A stretch of 13,049 nt of DNA from Fen-999 sp035654135 (GCA_035654135.1 DASRXN010000149.1:1-13049), one strand, 5' to 3'. Numbered from the stretch's first letter, positions 1-8,392 are shown. Translations and numbers: made by a program. The notes: generated from the sequence alone by a model not told the origin.

Positions 1-696
1 ACCGCCCGCCGCTGGGGTATTCACGCCGGGCGCCTCATCAAGCGGAAATACATCGAGATCGCAGGTGATGCCAAAGCCGGTGGTGCCGGTAGCGACGCGC
101 TCCATGGCTTCGCGCAGCACATCCGGCAAGCCACGCCGTACGATCTCCGCATCGTCGATGACATGCACGTCGTAACGACGCAAGCGCTGCATCTCCTCGG
201 CTTCCCAGGCGCGCGCGCCGACGACGCAGACGTGGCGAGGCGACAGCACGCCGCTCGCCAGCCGCGGGTCGCCGACGCCGAGCAGCAACGCAAGCGGCAT
301 GCCGTGGGGATTGCCCGAAATACTGTCCTCGGGAACGTGCGCATCGAGGTGGGCATCGATCCAGAGCAGGCCAACCGGACGGTCCTTCGCCCGCGCAACA
401 CCGCGCCAGGTACCCGCCGCAATCGCATGGTCGCCGCCAATGACCAGCGGCAGGCGTTCCGCCTCGATGCTGGCAGCCACGGTATCGGCAAGGCGCTCGC
501 ACAAATCGGCCAGCGCCTCCCAGCGGCCAACCTGCGTTGGCGGGATCAGCGCCGGCAGCCAGCAGGCCTCGTGTCCGCCGCGATGCAATGCCGTCAGCAA
601 TCCCGCCTGCCGCAAGGCCTCCGGGCCGCCCGCAGTACCGCGATCCGGTGCGCCGAGCGCGCTGGGTACGGGGATGATGTCGATCCTGCGGTTCAT
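1..696 (-). CDS. Arginase-family ureohydrolase (rocF-like), C-terminus cut by window edge
   Basis: Arginase-family enzyme, expected to hydrolyse L-arginine to ornithine and urea in the cytoplasm using a binuclear Mn centre. The 232 visible residues carry all six family metal ligands: H90 in GGDHA, D114, H116 and D118 in DAHLDAH, and D213 and D215 in CDLD. The SGNPHG stretch at 127-132 matches the arginase substrate loop better than agmatinase or formimidoylglutamase. Full family members have about 300 residues, so roughly 60-70 are missing at the left edge. The ATG at 696 is the only reasonable start because an in-frame TAG lies at 705-703; a weak AGGG sits four bases before it. It is the last visible gene of a minus-strand cluster, about 100 bases after the SseB-domain gene. 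The fold is certain; arginine as substrate is likely but not proven. The sequence around D213 is divergent (DLDVFPLD where DVDALDP is usual). Confidence 0.9.
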   Translation of the reverse strand, partial: MNRRIDIIPVPSALGAPDRGTAGGPEALRQAGLLTALHRGGHEACWLPALIPPTQVGRWEALADLCERLADTVAASIEAERLPLVIGGDHAIAAGTWRGVARAKDRPVGLLWIDAHLDAHVPEDSISGNPHGMPLALLLGVGDPRLASGVLSPRHVCVVGARAWEAEEMQRLRRYDVHVIDDAEIVRRGLPDVLREAMERVATGTTGFGITCDLDVFPLDEAPGVNTPAAGG

Positions 697-706
697 ATTG
701 CCCTAC

Positions 707-733
707 CCGCTTGATCCCATCAATTGCAAGCGG
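707..733. repeat. Inverted repeat in the arginase leader
   Basis: CCGCTTG at 707-713 and CAAGCGG at 727-733 are perfect 7-base arms around a 13-base loop. On the minus-strand transcript the hairpin ends about ten bases before the arginase ATG and its second arm touches the purine-rich stretch that would be the ribosome binding site. It has no U-run and is unlikely to be a terminator. A role in translation control or as an operator is speculation. Confidence 0.4.
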
Positions 734-795
734 CATCGGCGCCCCGCCACGGCTGACTTTTCACTAAGCGCAGCCGCCCCGCGGCCGGGTGCGTG

Positions 796-1230
796 TCAAT
801 TCCTGGTAGCGCGCGTGGCGAGCAGTGCCAGCATCTGCGTGACATTTTCCGGGGCGATATCCATGCCCATTTCGAGCCCGGGATTGACGACGATCGCAAA
901 GCCGGGTTCCATGCGCTCGACGATCCAGGAGAAGTCGGCCAGCAGGCCGCCACCGTAACCGGGGGTATCGACGAGGAAATCGCGCGCGCGTTCCGGGCTG
1001 GTGAACAGCACCAGGACATGTTGGCCTTCCTCGTCCTGGATCACCAACGGCGTCGCCTTCGTGGTCTGCTGAAATCCCTTGATGCCGCTGTCCTTGTCAT
1101 CCCTGATCGGAATGAAGACCTGCTGGGTCATCAATTCGCGCATGAAATCATCGCTCGACAGTTCGCCCCTGATGGCGGCGAGCAGTTTCTGTTCGAGTTG
1201 ATTTCTGGGTTCGAAAACCTGGTCGTCCAT
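796..1230 (-). CDS. SseB-domain protein (enhanced serine sensitivity B-like)
   Basis: A 144-residue protein resembling the SseB N-terminal domain family: an amphipathic start (NQLEQKLLAAIRGELSSDDFMRELM), a VFIPI strand, a PLVIQDEEGQHVLVLFTSPERARDF segment and a late GFAIVVNPG strand. Family members are small cytoplasmic proteins of uncertain biochemistry; SseB itself was named for a serine-sensitivity phenotype, and SseB-like domains occur beside secretion and regulatory genes. Two starts are possible. ATG 1230 has GGA seven bases upstream and is used here. ATG 1242, four codons earlier, overlaps the stop of the HicA-like gene (TGATG) but has no visible ribosome site. Either way translation is probably coupled to the upstream gene. 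The domain call is from pattern recognition; the function is unknown. Confidence 0.75.
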   Translation of the reverse strand: MDDQVFEPRNQLEQKLLAAIRGELSSDDFMRELMTQQVFIPIRDDKDSGIKGFQQTTKATPLVIQDEEGQHVLVLFTSPERARDFLVDTPGYGGGLLADFSWIVERMEPGFAIVVNPGLEMGMDIAPENVTQMLALLATRATRN

Positions 1231-1241
1231 GATGTTTTCCA

Positions 1242-1520
1242 TCAGTTCTGGCCGGCTTCGTAGACCGAAACGCTGACGCCGGCGTGAGCGAGGAAATCGC
1301 GCAGTTGCTTGATCAGCTGCCGGTCGCAGACGCTGCTGTGGTGTGGATGGTGCAGAAACGCCTCGGCGCGGTTGAGCTTGACGTGGAAGCGGGCGCCATG
1401 CGCAGCTTCGATCGTGGCACCGAGGTGGTTGAGCAGGGATTCGATTTCGCGCCAGTGAATGTTGGCGCTGATGGGATCGTGGAAGATGCTGCGCAGCAGG
1501 TTGGCGTGCTTGTTGCTCAT
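1242..1520 (-). CDS. HicA-fold small protein, probably not a classical toxin
   Basis: A 92-residue protein beginning MSNKHANLLRSIF, with the HicA-like order helix, WREIESLLNHLGA, a strand pair GARFHVKLNRAEAFLHHPH, and a final RQLIKQLRDFLAHAGV helix. HicA toxins are small dsRBD-like RNases with a catalytic His in a G-S-H-H/F type turn. Here the corresponding turn reads HGARFHV, so the catalytic His is absent or displaced by two residues, and no hicB antitoxin lies on either side. Proteins of this divergent kind are often annotated HicA in betaproteobacteria without toxin evidence. The start at 1520 is chosen because it begins the conserved part; an ATG at 1550 adds ten non-conserved residues. 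It lies 66 bases after the STAS-like gene and abuts the SseB-domain gene, suggesting one operon. Confidence 0.7.
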   Translation of the reverse strand: MSNKHANLLRSIFHDPISANIHWREIESLLNHLGATIEAAHGARFHVKLNRAEAFLHHPHHSSVCDRQLIKQLRDFLAHAGVSVSVYEAGQN

Positions 1521-1586
1521 GTCGGAATGCCGGGAAAAACAAAGCATCATCCTAGCAAATCCGGCGCCGCCCCGTCAGCGAAATAG

Positions 1587-1925
1587 TCAGGTAGCGTCTG
1601 CCAGTATCTTCATACTGTCACAGCAGCGCCCGCCCTTGTTCTGCTGGGTACACCGCGCGCAGACACCAATGCTGTTGAACCATGTGGCGAAATCCTGGTT
1701 GCAGCCATCGATCGCAATTTTGCCGAGTTGATGCTGCGCGATCAGCAGCGAGCCCAGGCCGCCCATGTCACCGCCGCGGCAGCCCTCGATATCAAGATGC
1801 AGCGGCAGGCCGCGATCGAGCGCACTGATACGTGCTTCGCGCAATACCCGCCAGCACTCGTAGTCGAGCCGATCCCTGATCATGACGCTCACCCTATCCA
1901 ACGATACCGACATGCGCGCGCTCAT
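1587..1925 (-). CDS. STAS-like protein with Cys-rich tail
   Basis: A 112-residue protein whose first 90 residues follow a STAS (anti-sigma factor antagonist) fold: strand SVSLDRVSVMIRD, helix CWRVLREARISALDRG, strand LHLDIEGC, the D-x-x-G-L-G turn (DMGGLG, 53-58), helix SLLIAQHQLG, strand KIAIDGC, then helix DFATWFNSIGV. In SpoIIAA-type proteins the turn is D-S-S-G-L and the second Ser is phosphorylated; here it is Gly, so kinase control of the usual kind is unlikely. Seven cysteines (24, 49, 75, 89, 92, 101, 102) include CARC plus a CC pair in the tail, which could bind metal or form disulfides. The start is secure: GGAGG (1935-1931) lies five bases before the ATG. It is first in the minus-strand cluster, divergent from uup. 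Its partner protein is not visible. Confidence 0.75.
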   Translation of the reverse strand: MSARMSVSLDRVSVMIRDRLDYECWRVLREARISALDRGLPLHLDIEGCRGGDMGGLGSLLIAQHQLGKIAIDGCNQDFATWFNSIGVCARCTQQNKGGRCCDSMKILADAT

Positions 1926-1930
1926 GACGA

Positions 1931-1938
1931 CCTCCCTT
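1931..1938 (-). promoter_or_regulatory. Strong Shine-Dalgarno of the STAS-like gene
   Basis: The minus strand reads AAGGGAGG followed by five bases (TCGTC) and ATG at 1925. This is the strongest ribosome site seen in the left half of the window and fixes the start of the STAS-like gene. Confidence 0.85.
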
Positions 1939-1983
1939 CATCCGGCCACGTGGTCCCGCTCCTGCCCTCTGCCAACGGCTACT

Positions 1984-1996
1984 ATTCCAATGGAAT
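1984..1996. repeat. 13-base palindrome in the divergent promoter region
   Basis: ATTCCA, one central base, TGGAAT: perfect 6-base arms. It covers the predicted transcription start (about 1991) of the minus-strand STAS-like gene, a normal position for a repressor operator. I do not recognise the motif as that of a known regulator. Confidence 0.45.
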
Positions 1997-1997
1997 C

Positions 1998-2026
1998 ACT
2001 GTAGTTCGCTGTGAACCAGATGTAAA
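1998..2026 (-). promoter_or_regulatory. Sigma70-type promoter of the STAS/HicA/SseB cluster
   Basis: On the minus strand, TTTACA (2026-2021) and TACAGT (2003-1998) are separated by 17 bases, four to five matches per hexamer to TTGACA/TATAAT. The predicted start near 1991 leaves a leader of about 65 bases before ATG 1925. Predicted from sequence only. Confidence 0.5.
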
Positions 2027-2058
2027 TTCAGCGGAAGTAGTAGAACCTATGACATAGA

Positions 2059-2086
2059 TCGACAAAGGGAGAGCCTCGAATACAAT
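2059..2086 (+). promoter_or_regulatory. Sigma70-type promoter of uup with very short leader
   Basis: TCGACA (2059-2064) and TACAAT (2081-2086) are separated by 16 bases, five of six matches each. The predicted start near 2093 leaves only about 8-9 bases before the uup ATG at 2102, too little for a normal Shine-Dalgarno, and none is present (CCTCACGCCCC precedes the ATG). Confidence 0.55.
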
Positions 2087-2101
2087 CCGGCCTCACGCCC
2101 C

Positions 2102-4001
<1,900 letters not shown>

Positions 4002-4009
<8 letters not shown>

Positions 4010-4030
4010 TCCGCCCGCGTCAGTTATAAT
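4002..4030 (+). promoter_or_regulatory. Promoter with perfect TATAAT directly before an ATG
   Basis: A perfect TATAAT lies at 4025-4030, with a weak CTGCCT -35 (4002-4007) at 17 bases. Six bases separate the -10 box from the ATG at 4037, so the expected transcription start coincides with the A of the start codon. This predicts a leaderless mRNA. The box lies in the 27-base gap after uup, so read-through from uup could also express the gene. Confidence 0.5.
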
Positions 4031-4036
4031 CTGGCC

Positions 4037-4420
4037 ATGAATACCGAGCCCGAGAAACTCGACGATCCCCAGGCCATCGCTCAACCGGCGCAAGCCCCAG
4101 AGCCGGCCCAGACGACCGAAGCGGCCCCCCCGGCCCAGTTTGCACAGGCCATCGACCCCCGCCGCCGCTTGCGTGAACTGCTTTCGGTGCCCGAACGGGA
4201 CCGGACCGACGAGCAATGGGATGAAATCAACGAACTGGAAATCCAGTTGGCACCGGGAAACCGCGTTCATCCGGGAACCCCGTCTGGAGCGGGCGGCATG
4301 CCCAACCCACCAGGTGGCGGACGCCATTTTCAGCAGAAAAAGCACCCGCCGAAGGGTGACAAAGGTGGTGGTGGTGGTGGTGGCAAACGGCGGCCGCGGC
4401 CAAACAACCCCAACAAGTAG
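4037..4420 (+). CDS. Small disordered Pro/Gly-rich protein, unknown function
   Basis: I do not recognise a named family. The 127 residues split into three parts: an acidic Pro/Ala/Gln-rich start (1-40), a charged probably helical core (about 41-75: DPRRRLRELLSVPERDRTDE and the following WDEINELEIQLAPGNR), and a basic Gly-rich tail (76-127) with GGGG runs and KRRPRP, ending NPNK. There is no signal peptide or membrane segment. The acidic head and basic low-complexity tail suggest nucleic-acid or ribosome contact, in keeping with the neighbouring uup, but that is inference. No Shine-Dalgarno precedes the ATG; a TATAAT box lies 6 bases upstream. The seven-Gly run is encoded by a GGT repeat. The reading frame is convincing because the core looks conserved and the next gene converges eight bases after its stop. 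Confidence 0.7.
   Translation: MNTEPEKLDDPQAIAQPAQAPEPAQTTEAAPPAQFAQAIDPRRRLRELLSVPERDRTDEQWDEINELEIQLAPGNRVHPGTPSGAGGMPNPPGGGRHFQQKKHPPKGDKGGGGGGGKRRPRPNNPNK
4364..4384 (+). repeat. GGT trinucleotide microsatellite
   Basis: Six tandem GGT units plus one GGC encode seven glycines in the tail of the small disordered protein. Slippage would change the length in frame by single glycines. Confidence 0.9.
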
Positions 4421-4428
4421 CCGCTCCC

Positions 4429-4647
4429 CTAGTGGTGGCCCTCAGCGGCCGCCAGCATCTTCTCCGTCCGTTTCTTCCGTGCTTCCGCGGGCGTCAGACC
4501 GACCAGCGATTCGGGCGGCAACAGCACGTCCCAGTGCTGCTGGAAGAGATCGACATCTTCACCGGTATCCATGTGGGCGCGGTAGATCTTGTTCTGGTAC
4601 GCCGGCGCATTCGGCAGGGCGACCAATTCGACGGACTGGATAATCAC
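4429..4647 (-). CDS. Small conserved-looking hypothetical protein
   Basis: A 72-residue soluble protein of unknown function, starting (V)IIQSVELVALPNAPAYQNKIY, with an acidic middle (MDTGEDVDLFQQHWDVLLPP) and a helical basic end (TPAEARKKRTEKMLAAAEGHH). The start is GTG at 4647: AGGAGG (4658-4653) sits five bases before it. The GTG at 4653 overlaps that ribosome site and cannot be the start. The strong site and ordered amino-acid pattern support a real gene. It follows the hybrid histidine kinase on the same strand after a 121-base gap and may be co-transcribed; it converges on the plus-strand small gene with eight bases between stops. I do not recognise the family. Confidence 0.65.
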   Translation of the reverse strand: MIIQSVELVALPNAPAYQNKIYRAHMDTGEDVDLFQQHWDVLLPPESLVGLTPAEARKKRTEKMLAAAEGHH

Positions 4648-4652
4648 GGGCA

Positions 4653-4658
4653 CCTCCT
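4653..4658 (-). promoter_or_regulatory. Consensus Shine-Dalgarno AGGAGG deciding a GTG start
   Basis: The minus strand reads AGGAGG, five bases (TGCCC), then GTG at 4647. The position selects this GTG over the one six bases upstream. The remaining gap to the kinase gene (4659-4768) holds only weak short repeats; I see no clear terminator or promoter in it. Confidence 0.8.
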
Positions 4659-4768
4659 GAGCTTGTTTCAGGGGCTATCCTGCTCCCGGGTCGGGTCGGG
4701 CTTAATTGAAAGAATGGGGGCAAATCCCTCTCTAGTTTCAGTTGAAATTCGGCTGCATCAGGCGCCAA

Positions 4769-7489
4769 TCAGTTCGGCATTTCGGCCGCATCCCTCCCGA
4801 TACGCGCCAACAGGCCCTTCAATCCAGCCAGATTGACGGCGTCGACCAGCGTCGTGACCTCGGCAGCGAAATCCGCGTAAGCAGAATGTCTCTCTTTCAG
4901 GTCATGCGCCCAGTGCCGGATCGCCACAATGCGGCCCAGCGCAAGCATCTCGCGAAAGACCGCCAACTCCTCGGCCGGTGGAATGCGCTGCGTGTCGTCC
5001 AATGCGGGATCTCCCAGACCCACACCGGACTCTTCCGCCGACTCGTAGATCCACTCAATCCCCAGGCGACGTTGCAGGACTCGCGCCAATTCCTGCTGAC
5101 GTATCGGTTTCAGGAACACATGGTCGAAATTCATGTCGCCCGGGAATCCCGCAGGCCGGTCGGGCTGCGCCGCGGAAACCAGGATGACCGTCAGCTTCTC
5201 CAGTTCCGTGCTGGAACGTACGTTACGCAGGAATGCCCAGCCATCCATGACCGGCATGAACTGATCGACCAGGACGCACGCCACATCCATGTCGTGCAGC
5301 CGGCAGGTTGCCAATGCCTCGGCGCCATTGCCGGCCATGATGACCCGGAACCCCCATTGAATGCACAAGTCGCGGAGAAACAAGCTGTTTTCGACAATGT
5401 CATCGGCAATCAGAAGTGTCCGCCGCGGTGCGGCGTGGCCAACGATGCGCGGTGGCGCGATCACTGCCAGGCCGGCATCCTCGACAACGACCGGCAAAGC
5501 AAGACTGAAGTGGAAGCGGCTGCCGTGACCAATCTCGCTTTCGACGACAATTTCGCCGCCCATGGCTTGGACGATCTGTCTGGCAATGGTCAGGCCCAGC
5601 CCGACGCCGGGCTTGTGCCGGCTGCCCGCACCCCGGCCGAAAGGCTCGAAGATTCGGGCCCGATCAACCGGCGCGATGCCCATCCCCGTGTCCTCAACCG
5701 AGAAGGACACGTGCCGCACGCCATGCAGCTCTGCGCCGGACTGCCCTTCGACGCGCAGCGTGACAACGCCTTTCGAGGTGTACTTGCAGGCATTGCTGAT
5801 CAGGTTGTTCAGCACCTGGGTCAGGCGATTCCCGTCGACGCATACCACGGCTGGCAGGTCATCCGCCACCTCGATGACAAAATGGTTACCGCCTGCCGTC
5901 GCCAGCAACTGGCCGGTATGCTCAAGTTGTTTCGTCAGTCGTGCCAATACGGTGACCTCGGGCTGGAGTGCCAGCGAGCGGGTATCGCCGCGGATGAACT
6001 CGAGCATTTCATCGATCAGGTGCAACAACTGCAGGCCGCCGTTCTCGATCACCGCCAGCTTGACATCAGCCTCCCCGCGCCCACCCTTGTTCAAGAGCTG
6101 CGCGTAACCGACGATCGTATGCAGCGGCGTGCGCAACTCGTGGCTGATCGTCGAGAGAAATGTCTGCTTGGCCTTGACCGCCTCTTCGGCCCGCAACTTC
6201 GCCTCCTGCAACTCGCGGGTGCGCGACTCGACCGCCGCAGCGAGGCGTTCCTGTTCGGTGTGCTGGAAATCGATCAGATTCTGACGCGTACGTTGCGCGG
6301 CTTCGCCGATTACCCGGACATCGCGATACATGGCATAGGCCAAAACCAGGCTGGCGACCAGGAAGCTGGGCAGTGGCAGGATGCTGACATAAACGGCAGT
6401 GGGCGCCTTCACAAACGCCCCCGCCATCACGAGTACGAGGACAAGCAGGAGTGTCCCCCAGCCCAGGAGGTACAGTCCGGCGTTTCGGATGCCATGCCAG
6501 GCCGCGAGCGCGACAATGATGGTCGCCAAGCTGGTAATCGCCAGGGCGTAGAGGATGAGCAGCTTCAGGTCGAACACCAGGCCCTGCACCATTGCCGCCA
6601 CCAGGGAAAATGTGGCAATCGTGGCGATGCCCTTCGCCAGCCGGGGAGCAGTTCTTGGTAGATCCAGAAAAGCCCGTGCAAAAACCATATGGAAGAAGAG
6701 CGCCAGCATGACGAGTATGCCGATTGCGCGGCTTTGCCAAAGGTTGTCGTTCGCGGGTAACCAGCCGGCAGCGGCTCCGTCGATCATGAATGTCACTATG
6801 CCGAACAAGGCATCGGCAACGCCGACCGCCAGGAAGGCCAGGCGTTTGTAGTGGTGCCAGAGAAACAGGCTGACCAGCACCACGACCGTGACGGCACTGG
6901 CGATCACCATGGACTTCAAGGCCATACTGCGCCGTTCGGCTTCCGCATACGCCAGCGGTTGCCACAGGGCCATGAGGCTCGCCAGCGCCATTGAGCCACT
7001 GACGCGCAGATATCCAGTGCGTGCCTGGCCGGGTCCGAGCGCTAACGGAAACAGGATTCTGCCGGAAGCCAGGGGCCGTCGCTCGACCGGAACGACAACG
7101 CCATTGGCCAATGTCGTAACTGTACCGTCGGCTTCTACCAGGTGCAGAATCGCGGACTCCAGCAAGGCATTTTCGAGCGATAGCCAACGCTCCTGCAACG
7201 CTAGCGTCGGATTGACTACCGAAAAACGAAGCCAAACAGCGCCCGCAGGGAATCCAAAGCTGAAATTTCCGTTCGGAATCGAATGGAAACGGTTCGCGTC
7301 ATCGGCACGACGCACTGCGGCCAAGTCCATCGTTCCCGTAGGGTCCTCGAGTACTGCGAGGTGGCCGTCGAAATGCTGACTCGGCGCGCCGTCCACCACT
7401 AGAGGCGTGGCCGCCAAAGCTGCCGGTACCAGCGCGCAATGCAGAGCCAGGGCGAAACCGAGCCAGATTTCGCGCCAGCGTGCGATCAA
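4769..7489 (-). CDS. 7TMR-DISM hybrid sensor histidine kinase with receiver domain
   Basis: Membrane sensor kinase of 906 residues. A signal peptide ends near AALAA (about 27). A periplasmic 7TMR-DISM-type domain (about 30-180) has the family's FxFGFPAGAVWLRFSVVNP segment and would bind a small ligand, possibly carbohydrate. Seven membrane helices follow (about 190-388), then a short coiled coil (400-445). The HisKA domain has phospho-acceptor H450 in SHELRTP. The ATPase has an N-box around NNLISNACKY (561-570), EDTGMGI (599-605) and GVGLGL (628-633). The receiver domain (about 690-805) has DD at 696-697, phospho-Asp D742 and K794. The last 95 residues form a helical extension. The start overlaps the stop of the upstream response regulator as ATGA, so the two are translationally coupled and almost surely partners. 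The ligand is unknown. Confidence 0.93.
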   Translation of the reverse strand: MIARWREIWLGFALALHCALVPAALAATPLVVDGAPSQHFDGHLAVLEDPTGTMDLAAVRRADDANRFHSIPNGNFSFGFPAGAVWLRFSVVNPTLALQERWLSLENALLESAILHLVEADGTVTTLANGVVVPVERRPLASGRILFPLALGPGQARTGYLRVSGSMALASLMALWQPLAYAEAERRSMALKSMVIASAVTVVVLVSLFLWHHYKRLAFLAVGVADALFGIVTFMIDGAAAGWLPANDNLWQSRAIGILVMLALFFHMVFARAFLDLPRTAPRLAKGIATIATFSLVAAMVQGLVFDLKLLILYALAITSLATIIVALAAWHGIRNAGLYLLGWGTLLLVLVLVMAGAFVKAPTAVYVSILPLPSFLVASLVLAYAMYRDVRVIGEAAQRTRQNLIDFQHTEQERLAAAVESRTRELQEAKLRAEEAVKAKQTFLSTISHELRTPLHTIVGYAQLLNKGGRGEADVKLAVIENGGLQLLHLIDEMLEFIRGDTRSLALQPEVTVLARLTKQLEHTGQLLATAGGNHFVIEVADDLPAVVCVDGNRLTQVLNNLISNACKYTSKGVVTLRVEGQSGAELHGVRHVSFSVEDTGMGIAPVDRARIFEPFGRGAGSRHKPGVGLGLTIARQIVQAMGGEIVVESEIGHGSRFHFSLALPVVVEDAGLAVIAPPRIVGHAAPRRTLLIADDIVENSLFLRDLCIQWGFRVIMAGNGAEALATCRLHDMDVACVLVDQFMPVMDGWAFLRNVRSSTELEKLTVILVSAAQPDRPAGFPGDMNFDHVFLKPIRQQELARVLQRRLGIEWIYESAEESGVGLGDPALDDTQRIPPAEELAVFREMLALGRIVAIRHWAHDLKERHSAYADFAAEVTTLVDAVNLAGLKGLLARIGRDAAEMPN

Positions 7490-8277
7490 TCCTCGTCTCC
7501 TGCCCGTCCTCCGCTTGCCTGCCGGTATTCCCGGGGGCTCAGGCCATAACGGCGCCGGTAGGCACGGGTGAAATCGCCGGCATTGCGATAACCGACGTGG
7601 CTGGCGATCGCCTGCACTTTCATTCTGCTGCTCTCGAGCAGGTGGCGGGCCGTTTCCAGGCGCAATTCGGAAAAGTAGTCGAATACCGTCATGCCGACCC
7701 GCTGGCGAAAGACGTCGGTCAGCTTCCTTTCATTGGTACCGAGCTTGCCGGCCAGTTCGATCAGTCCGGGCGGATCGGACATGCGCTTCTCGAGCAGCGC
7801 AAGCGCCTGGGCAAACAGGTGGTCGTCCGGAAAGGCCTGATCGCCGGCGCGCTCCAAGGCACGTTGCCCGACCATCGTCTGCAGGCGCGCCATCTGCCAA
7901 CTGGTGTGGAGATGGATGAATACCCTGGCCAGTACTTCGTCCTCGGAAAACGGCTTGGTGATGTAGTCCACTGCGCCAAGGGCAAAACCCTTCAGCTTGT
8001 CCTCGATGGCGGTGCTGGCCGACAGGAAGATGACGGGCACGACCGCCGTGCGCGGGTCGGACTTGAGTTTCTGACAGACTTCGAGGCCATCCATGCCGGC
8101 CATTATGAGATCCAGCAGAATGAGATCAGGGCGGCCGGCCACCGCCTTTTCGAGGCCGTCCGGACCATCGAGGGCAACCATGATCTCGACCGCGCGGTCA
8201 GCTAGAAAGCGTACCAGCAGGCCGACGGAATCGGGCTGGTCGTCGATGATGAGCAGACGAGGTAGATTGACTGACAT
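7486..8277 (-). CDS. Response regulator with AraC-type DNA-binding domain
   Basis: A 263-residue transcription regulator. The receiver domain (about 5-125) has acidic pocket D12-D13, phospho-acceptor D56 in LLDLIMAGMDG, T/S switch S87 and K108 in TKPF. After a linker (about 126-168) comes an AraC/XylS double helix-turn-helix (about 170-255) with the closing signature VGYRNAGDFTRAYRRRYGLSPREYR. It is read first in an operon with the hybrid kinase (4-base ATGA overlap), so that kinase is the probable phospho-donor. Two starts are possible: ATG 8277 (MSVNLPRLLI, used here) and ATG 8283 (adds Met-Pro). Neither has a ribosome site. Its targets are unknown; its own divergent promoter region is a natural candidate. 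Confidence 0.93.
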   Translation of the reverse strand: MSVNLPRLLIIDDQPDSVGLLVRFLADRAVEIMVALDGPDGLEKAVAGRPDLILLDLIMAGMDGLEVCQKLKSDPRTAVVPVIFLSASTAIEDKLKGFALGAVDYITKPFSEDEVLARVFIHLHTSWQMARLQTMVGQRALERAGDQAFPDDHLFAQALALLEKRMSDPPGLIELAGKLGTNERKLTDVFRQRVGMTVFDYFSELRLETARHLLESSRMKVQAIASHVGYRNAGDFTRAYRRRYGLSPREYRQASGGRAGDED

Positions 8278-8281
8278 GGGC

Positions 8282-8309
8282 ATAACGACAGAGAAAGTTC
8301 TGTTGTCAA
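8282..8309 (-). promoter_or_regulatory. Candidate promoter of the AraC-type regulator
   Basis: A perfect TTGACA -35 (8309-8304, minus strand) is followed after 16 bases by a poor -10, CGTTAT (8287-8282). If used, transcription would begin at or inside ATG 8277. An alternative TATCAT -10 (8314-8309) lacks a good -35 and would give a leader of about 25 bases. The promoter call is tentative. Confidence 0.35.
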
Positions 8310-8392
8310 TGATACGCGCGCGCAATCTCCGGCCGACCGGGCCGGGTCTTGAAGACACAGATTGTTACTTTCTTTCGGGCCCCTGACAGACG

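Noticed and set aside
38..736. Other minus-strand and plus-strand open frames over the arginase region
   Set aside because: The arginase frame, open to the window edge, has every metal ligand; the others are low-complexity shadows.
1242..1925. Possible HicAB-type toxin-antitoxin locus
   Set aside because: No HicB-like partner, catalytic His missing, and the upstream gene is STAS-like, not an antitoxin.
4688..4720. Possible G-quadruplex (three GGG tracts with 2-base loops, then GGGGG)
   Set aside because: The last loop is about 15 bases and the motif lies on the non-transcribed side of the neighbouring minus-strand gene; too weak to call.
4736..4747. Short dyad TTTCA-GT-TGAAA after the hybrid kinase as a terminator
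   Set aside because: Five-base AT-rich arms with a two-base loop and no T-run; not stable enough.
4742..6661. Long open frame (639 codons) on the plus strand opposite the hybrid kinase
   Set aside because: No recognisable domain, composition is that of reversed GC-rich coding DNA, and the minus-strand frame has complete kinase motifs.
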